This document shows positions 53,541 through 64,000 of a DNA stretch of 64,000 nt, one piece after another. Position numbers and translations under genes: made by a program. Source of the stretch: Anseranas semipalmata. Taxonomy: Eukaryota > Chordata > Aves > Anseriformes > Anseranatidae. The stretch's first letter is position 1. Each line of letters opens with the position of its first letter. Where the stretch lies: assembly GCA_013399115.1 (NCBI GenBank), contig VXAA01003855.1:142844-206843 (forward strand). Direction: 5' to 3'. The notes under the pieces were generated by a model. The model worked only from the letters and a program-made list of their open reading frames with translations, ran no database searches and was not told where the DNA came from.

Positions 53541-56494
53541 TAGGAAATAAATCACCAAGACATTATCTTCTACTCAGGGTACACCAATACAGGGGGTACC
53601 TTGTGCTCTGGCTTTGTATTCTGGGGAGCATCATCTTCAGCCTCCCACCATATCAGGGCACCTGCATTTCTGTCACAGTGCTGTACATTTGGCCTCCCTC
53701 TCCATCACCCAGAAGGATCTAAATTATTTCCTGGCATAAGCTGGTACCTCTGTCACTCTCCTGTGACAGGTTCAGGCTTTCCCCCTGAATCAAGGTGGAG
53801 GCAATATAATGTAAACGGTACAAGTTTTTTTGTGCATCTCTGTCACCCATCTCTCTCTTGCCTCATCTAAGCAACATCACAAATCCCTCTGCACTGCCCT
53901 ACTTCTGTAATTCACCTGCCTCAGCTGCTGTGAGGTTACAAACCATTTGGATACAGTGAGTAAATTCACCAAACCATTCAAGCCAACACATGCAGTACAG
54001 CTCCACAGCAGGCATAGAAGAATTTGCAGCAGAATAATAGAGAATAACTTAGATGATAAATTAAGCCATCTCAGTCAGGCACTGGTAACATACTGCAGGA
54101 ACATACAATGCATGCTAGTTTGCTCTGCAGTCATAGAAAATTGAACAAATCCTTGAAAGCTGACGTCCCAGCTTTTACCGAGTCCTCCTGATACTCGGTG
54201 AGCCATCAAAGTAGCTGTGTCACCTTGGGAAATGGTGAGTGAAAGCACTTGAAAGTGATACTGGTATTTCTAAGAATTTTACCAACAACCTGACATATTA
54301 AGCAAAGCCCTGTCAGATGAGGATATCTGGCTGCATATAACACACAGCATTTACAAAGGAAAGTCTAATCTTCCCTGCCATAGACAGTCTTCCCTCAGAA
54401 ATTGAGAAGCCTTCCCACAACACTCCTTGTCTGACAGTTGCTGAATGGGAAGCCAGCAAGGCGCATCTGCCTACCACCAGGGAGCTAGGGTGGCAGTTCA
54501 GGAGATTTCACCCTGCAAGGCAGTGCTGAGCTAATACCCTGCTGTGTTTGTGTGAAGAAAAAGGATATGGGGGTGTGACTCCCTTGCTGCAAGTGCCATC
54601 TTTTAGTGAAGTCAAAGATTCTGATGATTTAAGTTTTTAAATTCCCCTTTTTTGGATTTTGAAGATAGGCCTGACTAAATTTCAGCATAATTATTTCTGC
54701 CTCTCAGCTTTTCCTGCTTTTTAACAGCAGTAATATTCTTCCCTCCTATCTTAAAGCATGCATAAGATTTGCACTAATAACTCTACTGTTATCTTCTGTT
54801 TCAGATCACCCATTTCTCAGGAGAGTCTCCACATAGCTTTACCTGGTAGTATGGTTGGGATGTCAAACTTTCTCTGCTGAGACAATGATGCAGTAATGAA
54901 GCTGGAAATGAAAAGGTGCTATGCTACAGCAGTTGGATGCAACAGCATGACTGGTAATGCCACTTTTAGGGTACGTTAAAGAAAGCAGTACAAGACTGCT
55001 AGTATGGCAAGTGTAAAGACCATCCTGCTCTTCCACTCTGGCAGGCCAGGTAGTTTTTGGCTTGCTAGGTTGGTTTTTGCTGTCAGAAGGGCAGCATACT
55101 CTAGGAAGGCAAAAATAATGAGCTAACCATTCTACCATTTGTAATGACTCCCCTGTGATTTTCTTCACATCTATGACTGACTTCTTACTGTTTGATTTTT
55201 CTATACCTAAGCAGTAGAGGGGGAATTTGTGAGTATATGTTTGTGTAAGCTGTGTTCGCAACCATGAAATACTGTACACATTATTATTCAGTCATGAATT
55301 TCATTTTTCTAAAACATGATTTAAAACCCATGGTGCCTAAAGCTTGATATGTCTTTGGACCCAGCCTTATCCAGCAATGGATCTTCCTAAACTTAATTCT
55401 AGGCTGTAAATCAAACTTCAGGAGAAGAAAGACCAGATGAGTTTCTGCCCACAGTTCTGATGTGGCACCTAAATAACAACTCCAGGCTTGAGGATGACTA
55501 GGACACTTGCAACTCCCATGTAAATAAGACAGGCAGTTGCTGCAGGTCTGAGATAGCAAGCTGCAACAGCCTAGGAGGCAATTCAGCTTCCAAAGGTTGT
55601 GCCTCTGCAGAACATGTTTTTCCATTTCCCCACAGTCCTCACAAGACCAGTGTCTAGCCCATCACACTGCAAGTCATTATGAAAAACAAGCACTTACAAA
55701 GCAAAACTTCATCTGAAGAGAGAAAAATATTAGGTTGTTGTCCTGGGCTCTCGCCACGAATAAAATCAGTTTTGAAGATGTTCATACTAGGGAGTAGATA
55801 AGGAGCTTGCAGGATATGGCAATTCTCCATCTTCTGGAGGAGTGATTGTTTCTTCATTCATCTCTGTGCCTCTCCCTACTGCCTTTCTAAGACACATATG
55901 AAAGAAAAGAGAAATGATTAAGTTTCCTCGGGTATCAGTCCTACATGACATCAGAATGATCATTCATTCACAGCAGATTGATTTTACTTCAGAAATTTGC
56001 AGATTCCCTCCCCTTTCAAACATTTTTGATCAGCAGCCAAATGGTTAATGTTAAATTTAAGCCACTGCTGGGCATCTGAATTCATCCTCATCAAGGAATA
56101 TGACTGTTCACAATGCTCCTTGCTCAACTGCTACAACAGCTACTGAGTGTGTGAGTGTGTTTAAGCGTAAGAGAACTTATAACAAAGCTACAAGATTTAA
56201 ACAAGCAGAAATATTCCTGTAGTAAATATAATTTGAAATCTGTAATATAGCCATTTGTTAAGTAATCCTTAAAAGTTGCAGATAGGAATCCAACATGATT
56301 TGAGCAGTACCTTAGATTTAACCAAGGGAGGTATCTGAAGCAAAGAAATCCCCAGAAGCATGTGTTTTTCTGGTAGATACATTCAGTCAAAGACTATTAG
56401 TGTCAAATGTTGCATCAGGTACAGGTTTATTCCTTGTGCTGAAGGTTTAAGTATATAATATAATTGCTCACTTCTAGCCTTGAAAACAGAGGTC
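53541..56494. other. intergenic or possible first intron, no recognised gene
   Basis: Unique, AT-leaning DNA. On the - strand three successive frames (55,654-55,857, 55,284-55,625 and 54,863-55,279; 67, 113 and 138 codons) cover about 1 kb. They match no family I recognise and have no clear splice signals. Confidence 0.6.
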
Positions 56495-56990
56495 AGAGGA
56501 TCACAGAATGCTTTGGGTTGGAAGGAACCTTAAAGACCATCTAGTTCCAACCCCCCTGCCATGGGCAGGGACACCTTCCATTAGTTCAGGTTGCCCAGGG
56601 CCCCATCCAACCTGGCCTTGAACCCTTCCAGGGATGGGGCATCCACAGCTTCTCTGGGCAACCTGTTCCAGTGCCTCACCACCCTCACAGTGAAGAATTT
56701 CTTCCTAATAACTAATCTAAATCTCTCCTTTTTTAGTTTAAAACCATTACCTCTTGTCCTATCACTACTGTCCCTAATAAAGAGTCCCTCCCCATCTTTT
56801 CTGTAGGCCCCCTTTAAATACTGGAAAGCAGCTATAAGATCTCCCTGGAGCCTTCTCTTCTCTAGGGTGAACAACCCCAGTTCTCTCAGCCTGTTTTCAT
56901 AGGAGAAGTGCTCCAGCCCTCTGATTGTCTTCATGGCCCTTCTCTGGACCTGCTCTAACAGGTCAATGTCTTTCTTTTGCTGGGGGATCC
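56495..56990 (-). mobile_element. CR1 LINE, 3' fragment, largely open ORF2 end
   Basis: Tail at left (gatcacagaatgctttggg), 3' UTR, then the ORF2 C-terminus as one open frame at 56,581-56,934 (117 codons, - strand). It includes [19 protein letters not shown] and [19 protein letters not shown]. It is of the same subfamily as the copy at 46,838-47,354 but better preserved. The reverse transcriptase domain is absent through 5' truncation. Confidence 0.93.
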
Positions 56991-57399
56991 CATCTTATAT
57001 GGGGGCCTCCAGCTTATTCCTGAAGGTCCGTGAAACAACAAGGAGCGACAAGGGGTAGTGGAGGAAATTAACTCTCCAGAGAGGACAAGCTAGGAGCTAA
57101 GGGTGACCACAGCATAGGAAATGAACTCACCCCACCACCTCCACCCAAAGCACAATCCCACAGGATCTGAACAGTGTCCATTAACAGCCCCCAGCCAGGT
57201 GACACATTGAATTAGCTCCAGGGTCCATCCAGAAAGCCTAGTGAGGAGGCAGGGCCAGAGACAAGGCTGTAACATAGGTCCAAGGTCTATACAGGAGACA
57301 GGACAGAAGATAGGTACAGCTAGAGCATAGTGCAGGCAGGCACTCACTATTCAGTTTGATTACTATTGAGAAGAGTTTGGCTCTGCCTTTCAAGTACTT

Positions 57400-58256
57400 G
57401 TGGGTAGCTATTAGCTAACAGCCTCCTTCTTGCTAGACTAAGCACGCACACCTCAACCTCTCTTCATACGACATGAGCTCTAGGCTTTTAACCATCTGGT
57501 ATCTTCCTGCTGGACACTTTTCAGTTTCTCCACATCCTTCTTTAGATATACAGTCCCAGGTGTGGCCTCAGCTGCATTGGGCAGGAGAAGATAGTAACTT
57601 ACTATGGTCTGTTGGTCATGTTCCTCCTAATGTAGTCTAGTATTCAGTTGCCTTACTTGCAGTGAGAGTACCCTATAATCTTATATTCAGCAAGGCACCC
57701 ACTATAACCCCAAGGTCCTTTTCAGCAGAAATGCTGCTCAGCCAGTTAATTCCCAGCCTGTGCTGACGTTTAGGGTAATTCTGCCCTGGTAAGTAAGGTA
57801 ATCCTAATCCTTACTGGTGTCCCACAGGAGATTTCTGTTGGTCCTTCTCTTGAGGTCTCTCTGGATTAAGACTCTGCAATTTGTCTCTGCTACTCTCCCT
57901 ATTTTGGTGTTATCTGCAAAGTTGCTGAGGGTATATTCTGTGCTCTCATCCCAATCACCGCTAAAGGTATTGAATAGTATCAGCCCCAATATTGACTCCT
58001 TGGATAATCCTAACCAGCTATAAGTCAGGTGCTGAGCCATTCATTATTATCCTCTAAGTCTTGCAGTCCAGCCAATTTTCCTAGCAATCCTTCTATTTAC
58101 CCCATACTTCCTCAGCTTCCAAATGAGAATGGTGTAGTACACACTGTCAAAAGCCTCACTAAAGTCAAGTTACATCCACCACTCTCTCCTCATTCACATA
58201 ACCAGTAATTTCCTTGCAAAGGCAGCCAGGCTGGGTAAGTGCAGTTTGCCCATGGT
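57400..58256 (-). mobile_element. older CR1 LINE, 3' half (split by a younger CR1)
   Basis: A diverged - strand CR1. It contains the linker region (cttctttagatatacagtcc), the degraded palm region around 57,900 (corresponding to ILSNFADNTKIG on the - strand, a variant of the usual FADDTK motif), and the segment caaaagcctcactaaagtc at about 58,149-58,167, typical of the CR1 region encoding the DFSKAFD block. The 3' tail is not recognisable. It continues after the inserted younger copy at 58,773. Confidence 0.85.
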
Positions 58257-58260
58257 AAAT

Positions 58261-58768
58261 CACAGAACCACAGAACAGCTGAGGTTGGAAGGGACCTCAG
58301 GTCATCCTCCTCAATCAGGGCCACCCAGAGAATTGCCCAGGACCATGTCCAGGCACCCTCTGAAGATCTCCAAGGAGGGAGACTCCACAGCCTCTCTGGG
58401 CAACCTGTGCCAGTGCTCCGTCACCTGCACAGCACAGAAGTGCTTCCTGGTGTTCAGAGGGAACCTCCTGTGCTCCAGTGTGTGCCCACTGCCTCTTGTC
58501 CTGGCACAGGCACCACTGAAAAGAGCCTGGCTCTGTCCTCTTTGCACCCTCCCTTCAGGGGGGATGAGATCTACCCCGAGCCTTCTCTTCTCTATGCTAA
58601 AAGGTCCCAGCTCTCTCAGCCTCTCCTCGTAGCAGAGATACTCCAGTCCCTTCATCATCTTTGTGGTCCTACATTGGACCTTTTCCCGTATGCCCATGTC
58701 TCTCTTGTACAGGGGGCCCAGAACTGGACACAGTGCTTCAGGTGTGGCCTCACTGATGCTGAGTAGAG
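58261..58768 (-). mobile_element. younger CR1 LINE inserted into an older CR1
   Basis: The left edge is the tail (cacagaaccacagaacagctg), then the 3' UTR (aggttggaagggacctcagg), the ORF2 C-terminus (EHWHRLPREAVESPSLEIF on the - strand) and thumb region, ending near gatgctgagtagag. A 4-base direct repeat, aaat, flanks it at 58,257-58,260 and 58,769-58,772. The DNA on either side joins into one continuous older CR1. Confidence 0.92.
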
Positions 58769-58772
58769 AAAT

Positions 58773-59390
58773 CCATGCAGAGTGTTCTTGATCACGTTCT
58801 TGTCCTTCATGTGCTTGAACATGGATTCCTAAAGGATGTACTCCACAATTTTTCCAGCCATTGATTTGAGGTGGACTGGCGAATGGTTCCACAGATACTC
58901 ATTTCTTTGGAAGATGGGTGTAACATATATATAAGCCTTTTTCATCTCTTTCCCTAATTGTACTGAAACACACAGAAGTCTGGGAACAGGCTTTGACTGT
59001 GAAAACTGATGCAAAAAAGGTGTTGAGTGCTTCTGCCTTTTCTGTATCATCTGTTTCTAGGTTGTCCACTGCATCCATCAGTGGAACCATGTTCTTTGAA
59101 TTCTGTTTTGCAAATAGCAAGTCTTCTTGTAACCCTTAATGTCCATTGCTAGCTTTAGCTCAAGCTGGGCTTTAGCTTTCTGAGTCTGTAAATACCTAAG
59201 CAATACTTTTATAAGTTGTCTATGGCTTTATAAGCCATAAAAGGCTTGTTGCAAAATTCCTTGTCTTCCTCCACAATGCAATGGTGTGCTCCTGAGTTCT
59301 CCATAACTTATTTTTGTAAATCAGCTAGATCTCCTGAGCATCTTTCTGCTTCTTTTCTGGTTCCCAGGGATTCTACCTTGAAATTCCCTG
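58773..59390 (-). mobile_element. older CR1 LINE, 5' half of the split copy
   Basis: It continues the older element: ccatgcagagtgttcttgat follows directly on from the sequence at 58,256. On the - strand it encodes a degraded reverse-transcriptase N-terminal region with DTEKAEALNTFFASVFT (about 58,995-59,050), a recognised CR1 block. The region near 59,150 (caagctgggctttagctttc) is the linker upstream of it. The right limit is fuzzy. Confidence 0.8.
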
Positions 59391-62300
59391 AATGAGCGCA
59401 AGCCCACTCTCCTGAAGTGGAGCATCCAAACTGACACTCATCTTCCCAGCCTCCCTCCAGTTCCTTCCACCAGAGGGAACAATAGGCAGCTGAGTATAGT
59501 CCTGCCTTGAATCACCACAGCATATTTCATTAAAGTCCTTAGCAGATCACAGCACTGGCTTTAGGACAAAGAAATAAAAATAGATTTAGTTAAGTTACCC
59601 AATTTGGAATTTGACTGCCTTGTTGTCATTAAAAGTGGTATAGAGATCCTTAAAGCTGCAGATGGGCAGTACTAGAACTGGTTTGTCAGTGGGGAAGAAG
59701 GGGAAATCCTCACTGAATTCTCTGAGGAGAAAGGAATGAGAAATGTAATGGTTCATTAATGCTCAGAGTGCTCATATGGAGTTTGTAAGGGGAAAGACAA
59801 TTTTTAATTGTCAAATTATTGGCTGCTATATTTGAATAAAGTCATAAAAGATGCTATTTGTCATGTAGCCACGGGTCTGCACTTAGGGATAGCAGTCCAG
59901 CAGCTTTCCTCATTCACACAGTAATCAACCCTGCTCTGCTGTAGATAGGACAGAGGTACCAGAAAATAGTCCAGAGCCAGGGAGACTGTACTGTGTCTGT
60001 CTCTGCTGTATGACCTCTGTGAATGTATCCCACTCCTCATTTTTGTCTCGACTGCTAAGGTTTGGGCCAAGGATTGCTGGTTGCTACAGAAAGTAGTAAT
60101 GCTGGGCTTTGATGTCAGGTAAGCAGTCATTAATACCACATTGTTTCAACAGAGGCAAGATAGCTGCATGATTGAAATCACCATGCCAGACCTAAATAAA
60201 ACAACACTGTATGATGCATGCTTTTTGTCCAGCTATTAAGCAGACAGAATGTTGGTTCTTGCTTCCTGTCTCCCCCCACAGGCCCCCATATGATCCTCCC
60301 TTCTGTCACAAATGGGCTGAATCCGTCTTATTATTCCAAAAGGTTTACTAGGCAGAACATACAAGGCACTAGGGGAAATACTGTCATTAGAAAACCATTG
60401 CTATTAGTCCTACTGGCACAGAAAAGTCTATTGATGGAGCAGGAAAGCAGCAGCTGGGACTGTGCTTGGTTGTGGGGAGCCAGGTGTCCCTCCTCCTCCT
60501 GAGATGAAGAAAGGCAATAGGAGATCTTAGTCAAGCTGCAGCGACTGCAGCCCAGATAAGAGCTATTAGCAAGCTGCTCTTCTCTCTGCTGTGATACAAG
60601 CACAAAAACAAGTCTGTTGCTAGCTGCAGAGAGAAGAGGTTGATCCTTAAAAGCAAAAGGCTCAGTGACTGTGAGGAAGGGGGCCTGCATCTTTAAAGCC
60701 AGGTATGGAGGAAGCTACAGCTCATTACTTTATTTTATATAGCCATTATTATTTTCTGGGTTGTTTAACAGCATGCAGATGTTTGGAGGGCCTATTCAGC
60801 CTTCAGCAAATAAATTTTTTTTTCTTCTCTGGTGACTGCTAGGTTTTCAGCAAAGGATAAGTGTCCTCTTATGTGCGGACAGCATTCAGCCCATGATAAA
60901 TATTACTCGAATATAAATGATTTGTATGAAAAATAGTAGCAGCCTGACTTGGTTAATAGCACTGTTCTTACTAAAAAATTCTAGACACTCTTGATCCAAA
61001 GAAGTGAATTTTAAATATTTAATAGTGAATCTTTGAACTTTATTTCTTTAATAACCAAAGCTGGATTGAGCCATATTTCTATGAGGCATGAGGCTAAATT
61101 ACTTTAACCTTAAAAGCAATGCTTAGTTAAAACCTAGATTTTTTTTTTTTTTTAATCTAAGGAATCCATTATAAAGCTAATCTCAAGCAGCTTTCAGAAA
61201 ATCTCTCATTTTCAGCATCTCTATTCAGTGAGTAGAACTTGTTGCACATCTCTTTTGTTACCACCTCTTAAAAAGCAAAACAAAAATCCACCAAAATTGT
61301 ATAACCCACTGAAAAATGGTGACACTTGGAAATCTTAGGAGCTGTCAAAGTTATGAAGAAATTTAAAATAGAATATTCTCATTACATATAGACACACATT
61401 TCTGTTTAAAATAACTTGAAAGTCACTTTGAAATTCAAATAATTCTTACCATGTCTATTAAGAGGTTTGAGATGGCAGCACAGAATTGACTTACACCTGA
61501 TATGCTACTAATTATTTCAATTAGAAAGTCATCTCCTAATAATTATTCAGGACCCTAATTCCCGTTTTCAGTTAGTTGGGCACTGCGGACCGTAGGTTTC
61601 TTCTGGAAGTGGGACTTCATGTCTTCAACTTTTATGAATGTAAACAGTCTGCATTATTTCTCAAAAAAATACTTAATCACCAGAGTACATATTCCTCTGC
61701 ACCCTGAAGATGAAATGTAATTAAAGTTGTACCAAAAAAAAGAAGAAGCATCAAAGTACAGCACCTTTAGGCATAGAATAGGAATTGGGACAAATGAAAA
61801 ACAGAGCTCCAGAGCTTCTGTGTTGCAGGGAATTCTGCTATTTGATGATCTTGTGTCCTACCAACTTGGGATGGAGAGCTGAAGACAATTTTTCATTGAA
61901 TGAAATATTGTGGGTCAAAGCAAAAGTATTATACTGAATTGCATTGCTGTGCATTGCCCCATATAGCCCCTGTAAAGCCCCCAGCCCGGCCCAGCCACAG
62001 GGGAGGTGGCTGCCTTTGGGGTGAGGCTGTTCTCTGGGGAACCAAAACCAGGGTGCAAAATGAGACCCAAAACTACAGCTCCCATGAAGCGAGGCAACGC
62101 CAGGCAAGGCAGCTAAACCTCAGCATAATTGAAAACATGAGTTTGAACATGTGTTAGTTCAAAGAGATAAAACACAACTTAGTTTTGCGAGAGAAAGAAG
62201 CTTCATTTCAATCCCATATCCCCCTCTGAGGACTTTTTCAGGTATCCAGCAAAACTAGAATAACGTCAATGGGAAACCCCTTACCAACTACTATGGGGAG

Positions 62301-64000
62301 TGAGATGCTACAAGTGTTCTGTGTCTGTATCGAGGTAAATAATGTCATTAAATAATCCTCAAGAAGATCATTAGATCCTGTTTTAAAGGGCAGTGAAACA
62401 GTTATAATGTTCTGCAGGGGCTTCCTTTTCCCCTCTTTTGCAACCAAAGGCTCCAAATATTGCAGCTGATGTAGTCTGCTCTCTCCTTGCTGTCACATAC
62501 ACCTTGGAGTTTCCAGTTGATTAAAGTGCAGAGGACAACACTGTTGTTGGGAGGGACTGTGCCTCAGACCCACTTACATTTTCAGGAGGCCCTGCTATTT
62601 TCTGTAGGGCTCTGCACAAGCCCAGTGATCCACCCCCTTAAATTCATTTACAGAATTAAGGCCCTCATAGTAGCACGGACTTTGGGAGATTTACAGCACT
62701 ACAGAAGTGCTAAGGCTTATGATTAATGGACTAACAAATGCCAGAGAAGTAGGAAGATTGGAAACCCAGCATCTCTGTCTCGGAGGAAAAGACCCTTATG
62801 CACACAGATGGTTGGTTTTAACTTAAATGGAAAAAGCAGCTTTTATTGTTAATGTTTAAAAAAAAAAAAGGTAGTAAGTCCCAAAAGGTTGCACGAAATG
62901 GATATCCCAAAATTCAGAAACCATACTTCTTCCTCAGGAAGTCAAGGATTTTATTCCACATATTCCTTTGGGAATTATTATCCTTATTTGACACAAAATG
63001 ATAAATTCTTAATGTTTTAATTACCAAGGCTTATAGATCTGCCATCTGTGTTATCCACCTCAGCTTTTTCCACCCTCTAGTACCTTTGCAAAGCAGGGCA
63101 GCTCAGATCATTTTGTGATACTTTCTATTCTGGTCCAGTGTTTTCCCCGACTGGATATTTTGCTAAAATATCACTCTTTGATAGAAATCCTTATCAAAAA
63201 ATCTATTCCATTTGACCTGTGAAGATAACTAAGCAACACAGGCTGTAAGTGCAACTGTGCCAGCCTCTGATCCCCTTGATTCATATGGTTTCATTCAGCT
63301 TGTGGTTTCCAGTCCCATACCTCCACTGTAAAACATTTTCCCTTCACAGCTATTAACTGCAGTGAGTCAAGTGTATAAGAAGACTATACATATTTTCTAC
63401 CTGAAGCACATGACAATTTTTCATTCTAGAAAGGAAAAAGAGCCCTGTGTGTACTGACATAAGCATGTGTTCATTCCACTTCAAATGGCAGTAGTAAACA
63501 GGAGGAATTAAGATTTTCCTTTCAGCTGAGTTACACCACAGCCAGTGAGTTAGCTTGTGCCAGCTGAGCTGTGACAACTGTGCATCCTTCTCAGATGGAC
63601 ATATGAGCAAGTCTTCCTGTTACATGTGTGAAGAACACATGCAGGAAGTTACTGAAACTCCTTCAATGCATATGAAGTAATAAGTGAAATGCAAATATGC
63701 AAAATTTTAATTTAAATAGTGAAATACATGTATGCAAAAGTATGCATAAAAGGAATGTACAGTTGGAGATAACACAAGCACCTGAAACAGCTCAGCGACA
63801 TCTGAAAATGCTCTTCTGCGTGTGGGAGATCTGCTGCAGCACTGGCATGGTGCAGTGTACGCATCCCCTGAAAGCTGCCAGAACCACACAACTGCTGAGG
63901 GAATAAATTCCCCCATTTGGTGAAGGACCTGTATGCCACTAGCTTTCCATGCAGCCAAAGGGGTTAGCACTCGCCCTTCCCAAGATGAATTTCACCCCAG
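59391..64000. other. intergenic, no recognised gene
   Basis: AT-rich unique DNA with short A- and T-runs (for example 61,140-61,154 and 62,858-62,870). No CR1 copy, coding exon or RNA gene recognised. Confidence 0.65.

Noticed and set aside
53100..53558. 152-codon - strand and 126-codon + strand frames in the CpG island
   Set aside because: Composition-driven Ala/Gly/Pro/Arg frames open in both directions; no family match, so I kept only the promoter call.
54205..54240. Second MIR-like core (gtagctgtgtcaccttggga)
   Set aside because: The match stops after about 20 bases and the following core segment is absent.

Overview
The window is vertebrate nuclear DNA, almost certainly from a bird. 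The evidence is the repeat content: nearly every recognisable interspersed repeat is a CR1 LINE (typical 3' ends with short octamer-like tails such as attctgtgattctgt), there is no L1 or Alu-type sequence, and overall repeat density is low. I cannot name the species.

Region 1 (1 to about 18,040) is the 3' end of ETV6 (TEL) on the + strand. Three coding exons are clear: 7496-7638, 10389-10489 and 13777-13882. All have consensus AG/GT borders, and they join to give the complete ETS DNA-binding domain and the C-terminal tail, ending in a stop codon. Coding lengths (143, 101 and 106 bp) and intron phases (1, 0, 2) agree with exons 6, 7 and 8 of human ETV6 as I know them. Bases 1-7495 are therefore intron 5. 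A long 3' UTR follows the stop codon, with a proximal poly(A) signal near 14,216 and a likely distal end near 18,040.

Region 2 (about 18,040 to 64,000) is a gene-poor interval downstream of ETV6. It contains one 58-base assembly gap inside a G-run, several CR1 copies (nearly all on the - strand), one older CR1 split by a younger CR1, one MIR-like SINE, low-complexity tracts and some GC-rich patches. I recognise no protein-coding gene here. In mammals the next genes are BCL2L14 and LRP6, and I found no exon of either. The most notable feature is an isolated, very CpG-dense island at about 53,080-53,540 with a palindromic YY1-type motif. It looks like a promoter with no identified gene.

The other open reading frames in the window are short, overlap one another, and lack codon or family signals. 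They are treated as chance or as CR1 remnants. No bacterial, CRISPR or operon-like features are present.
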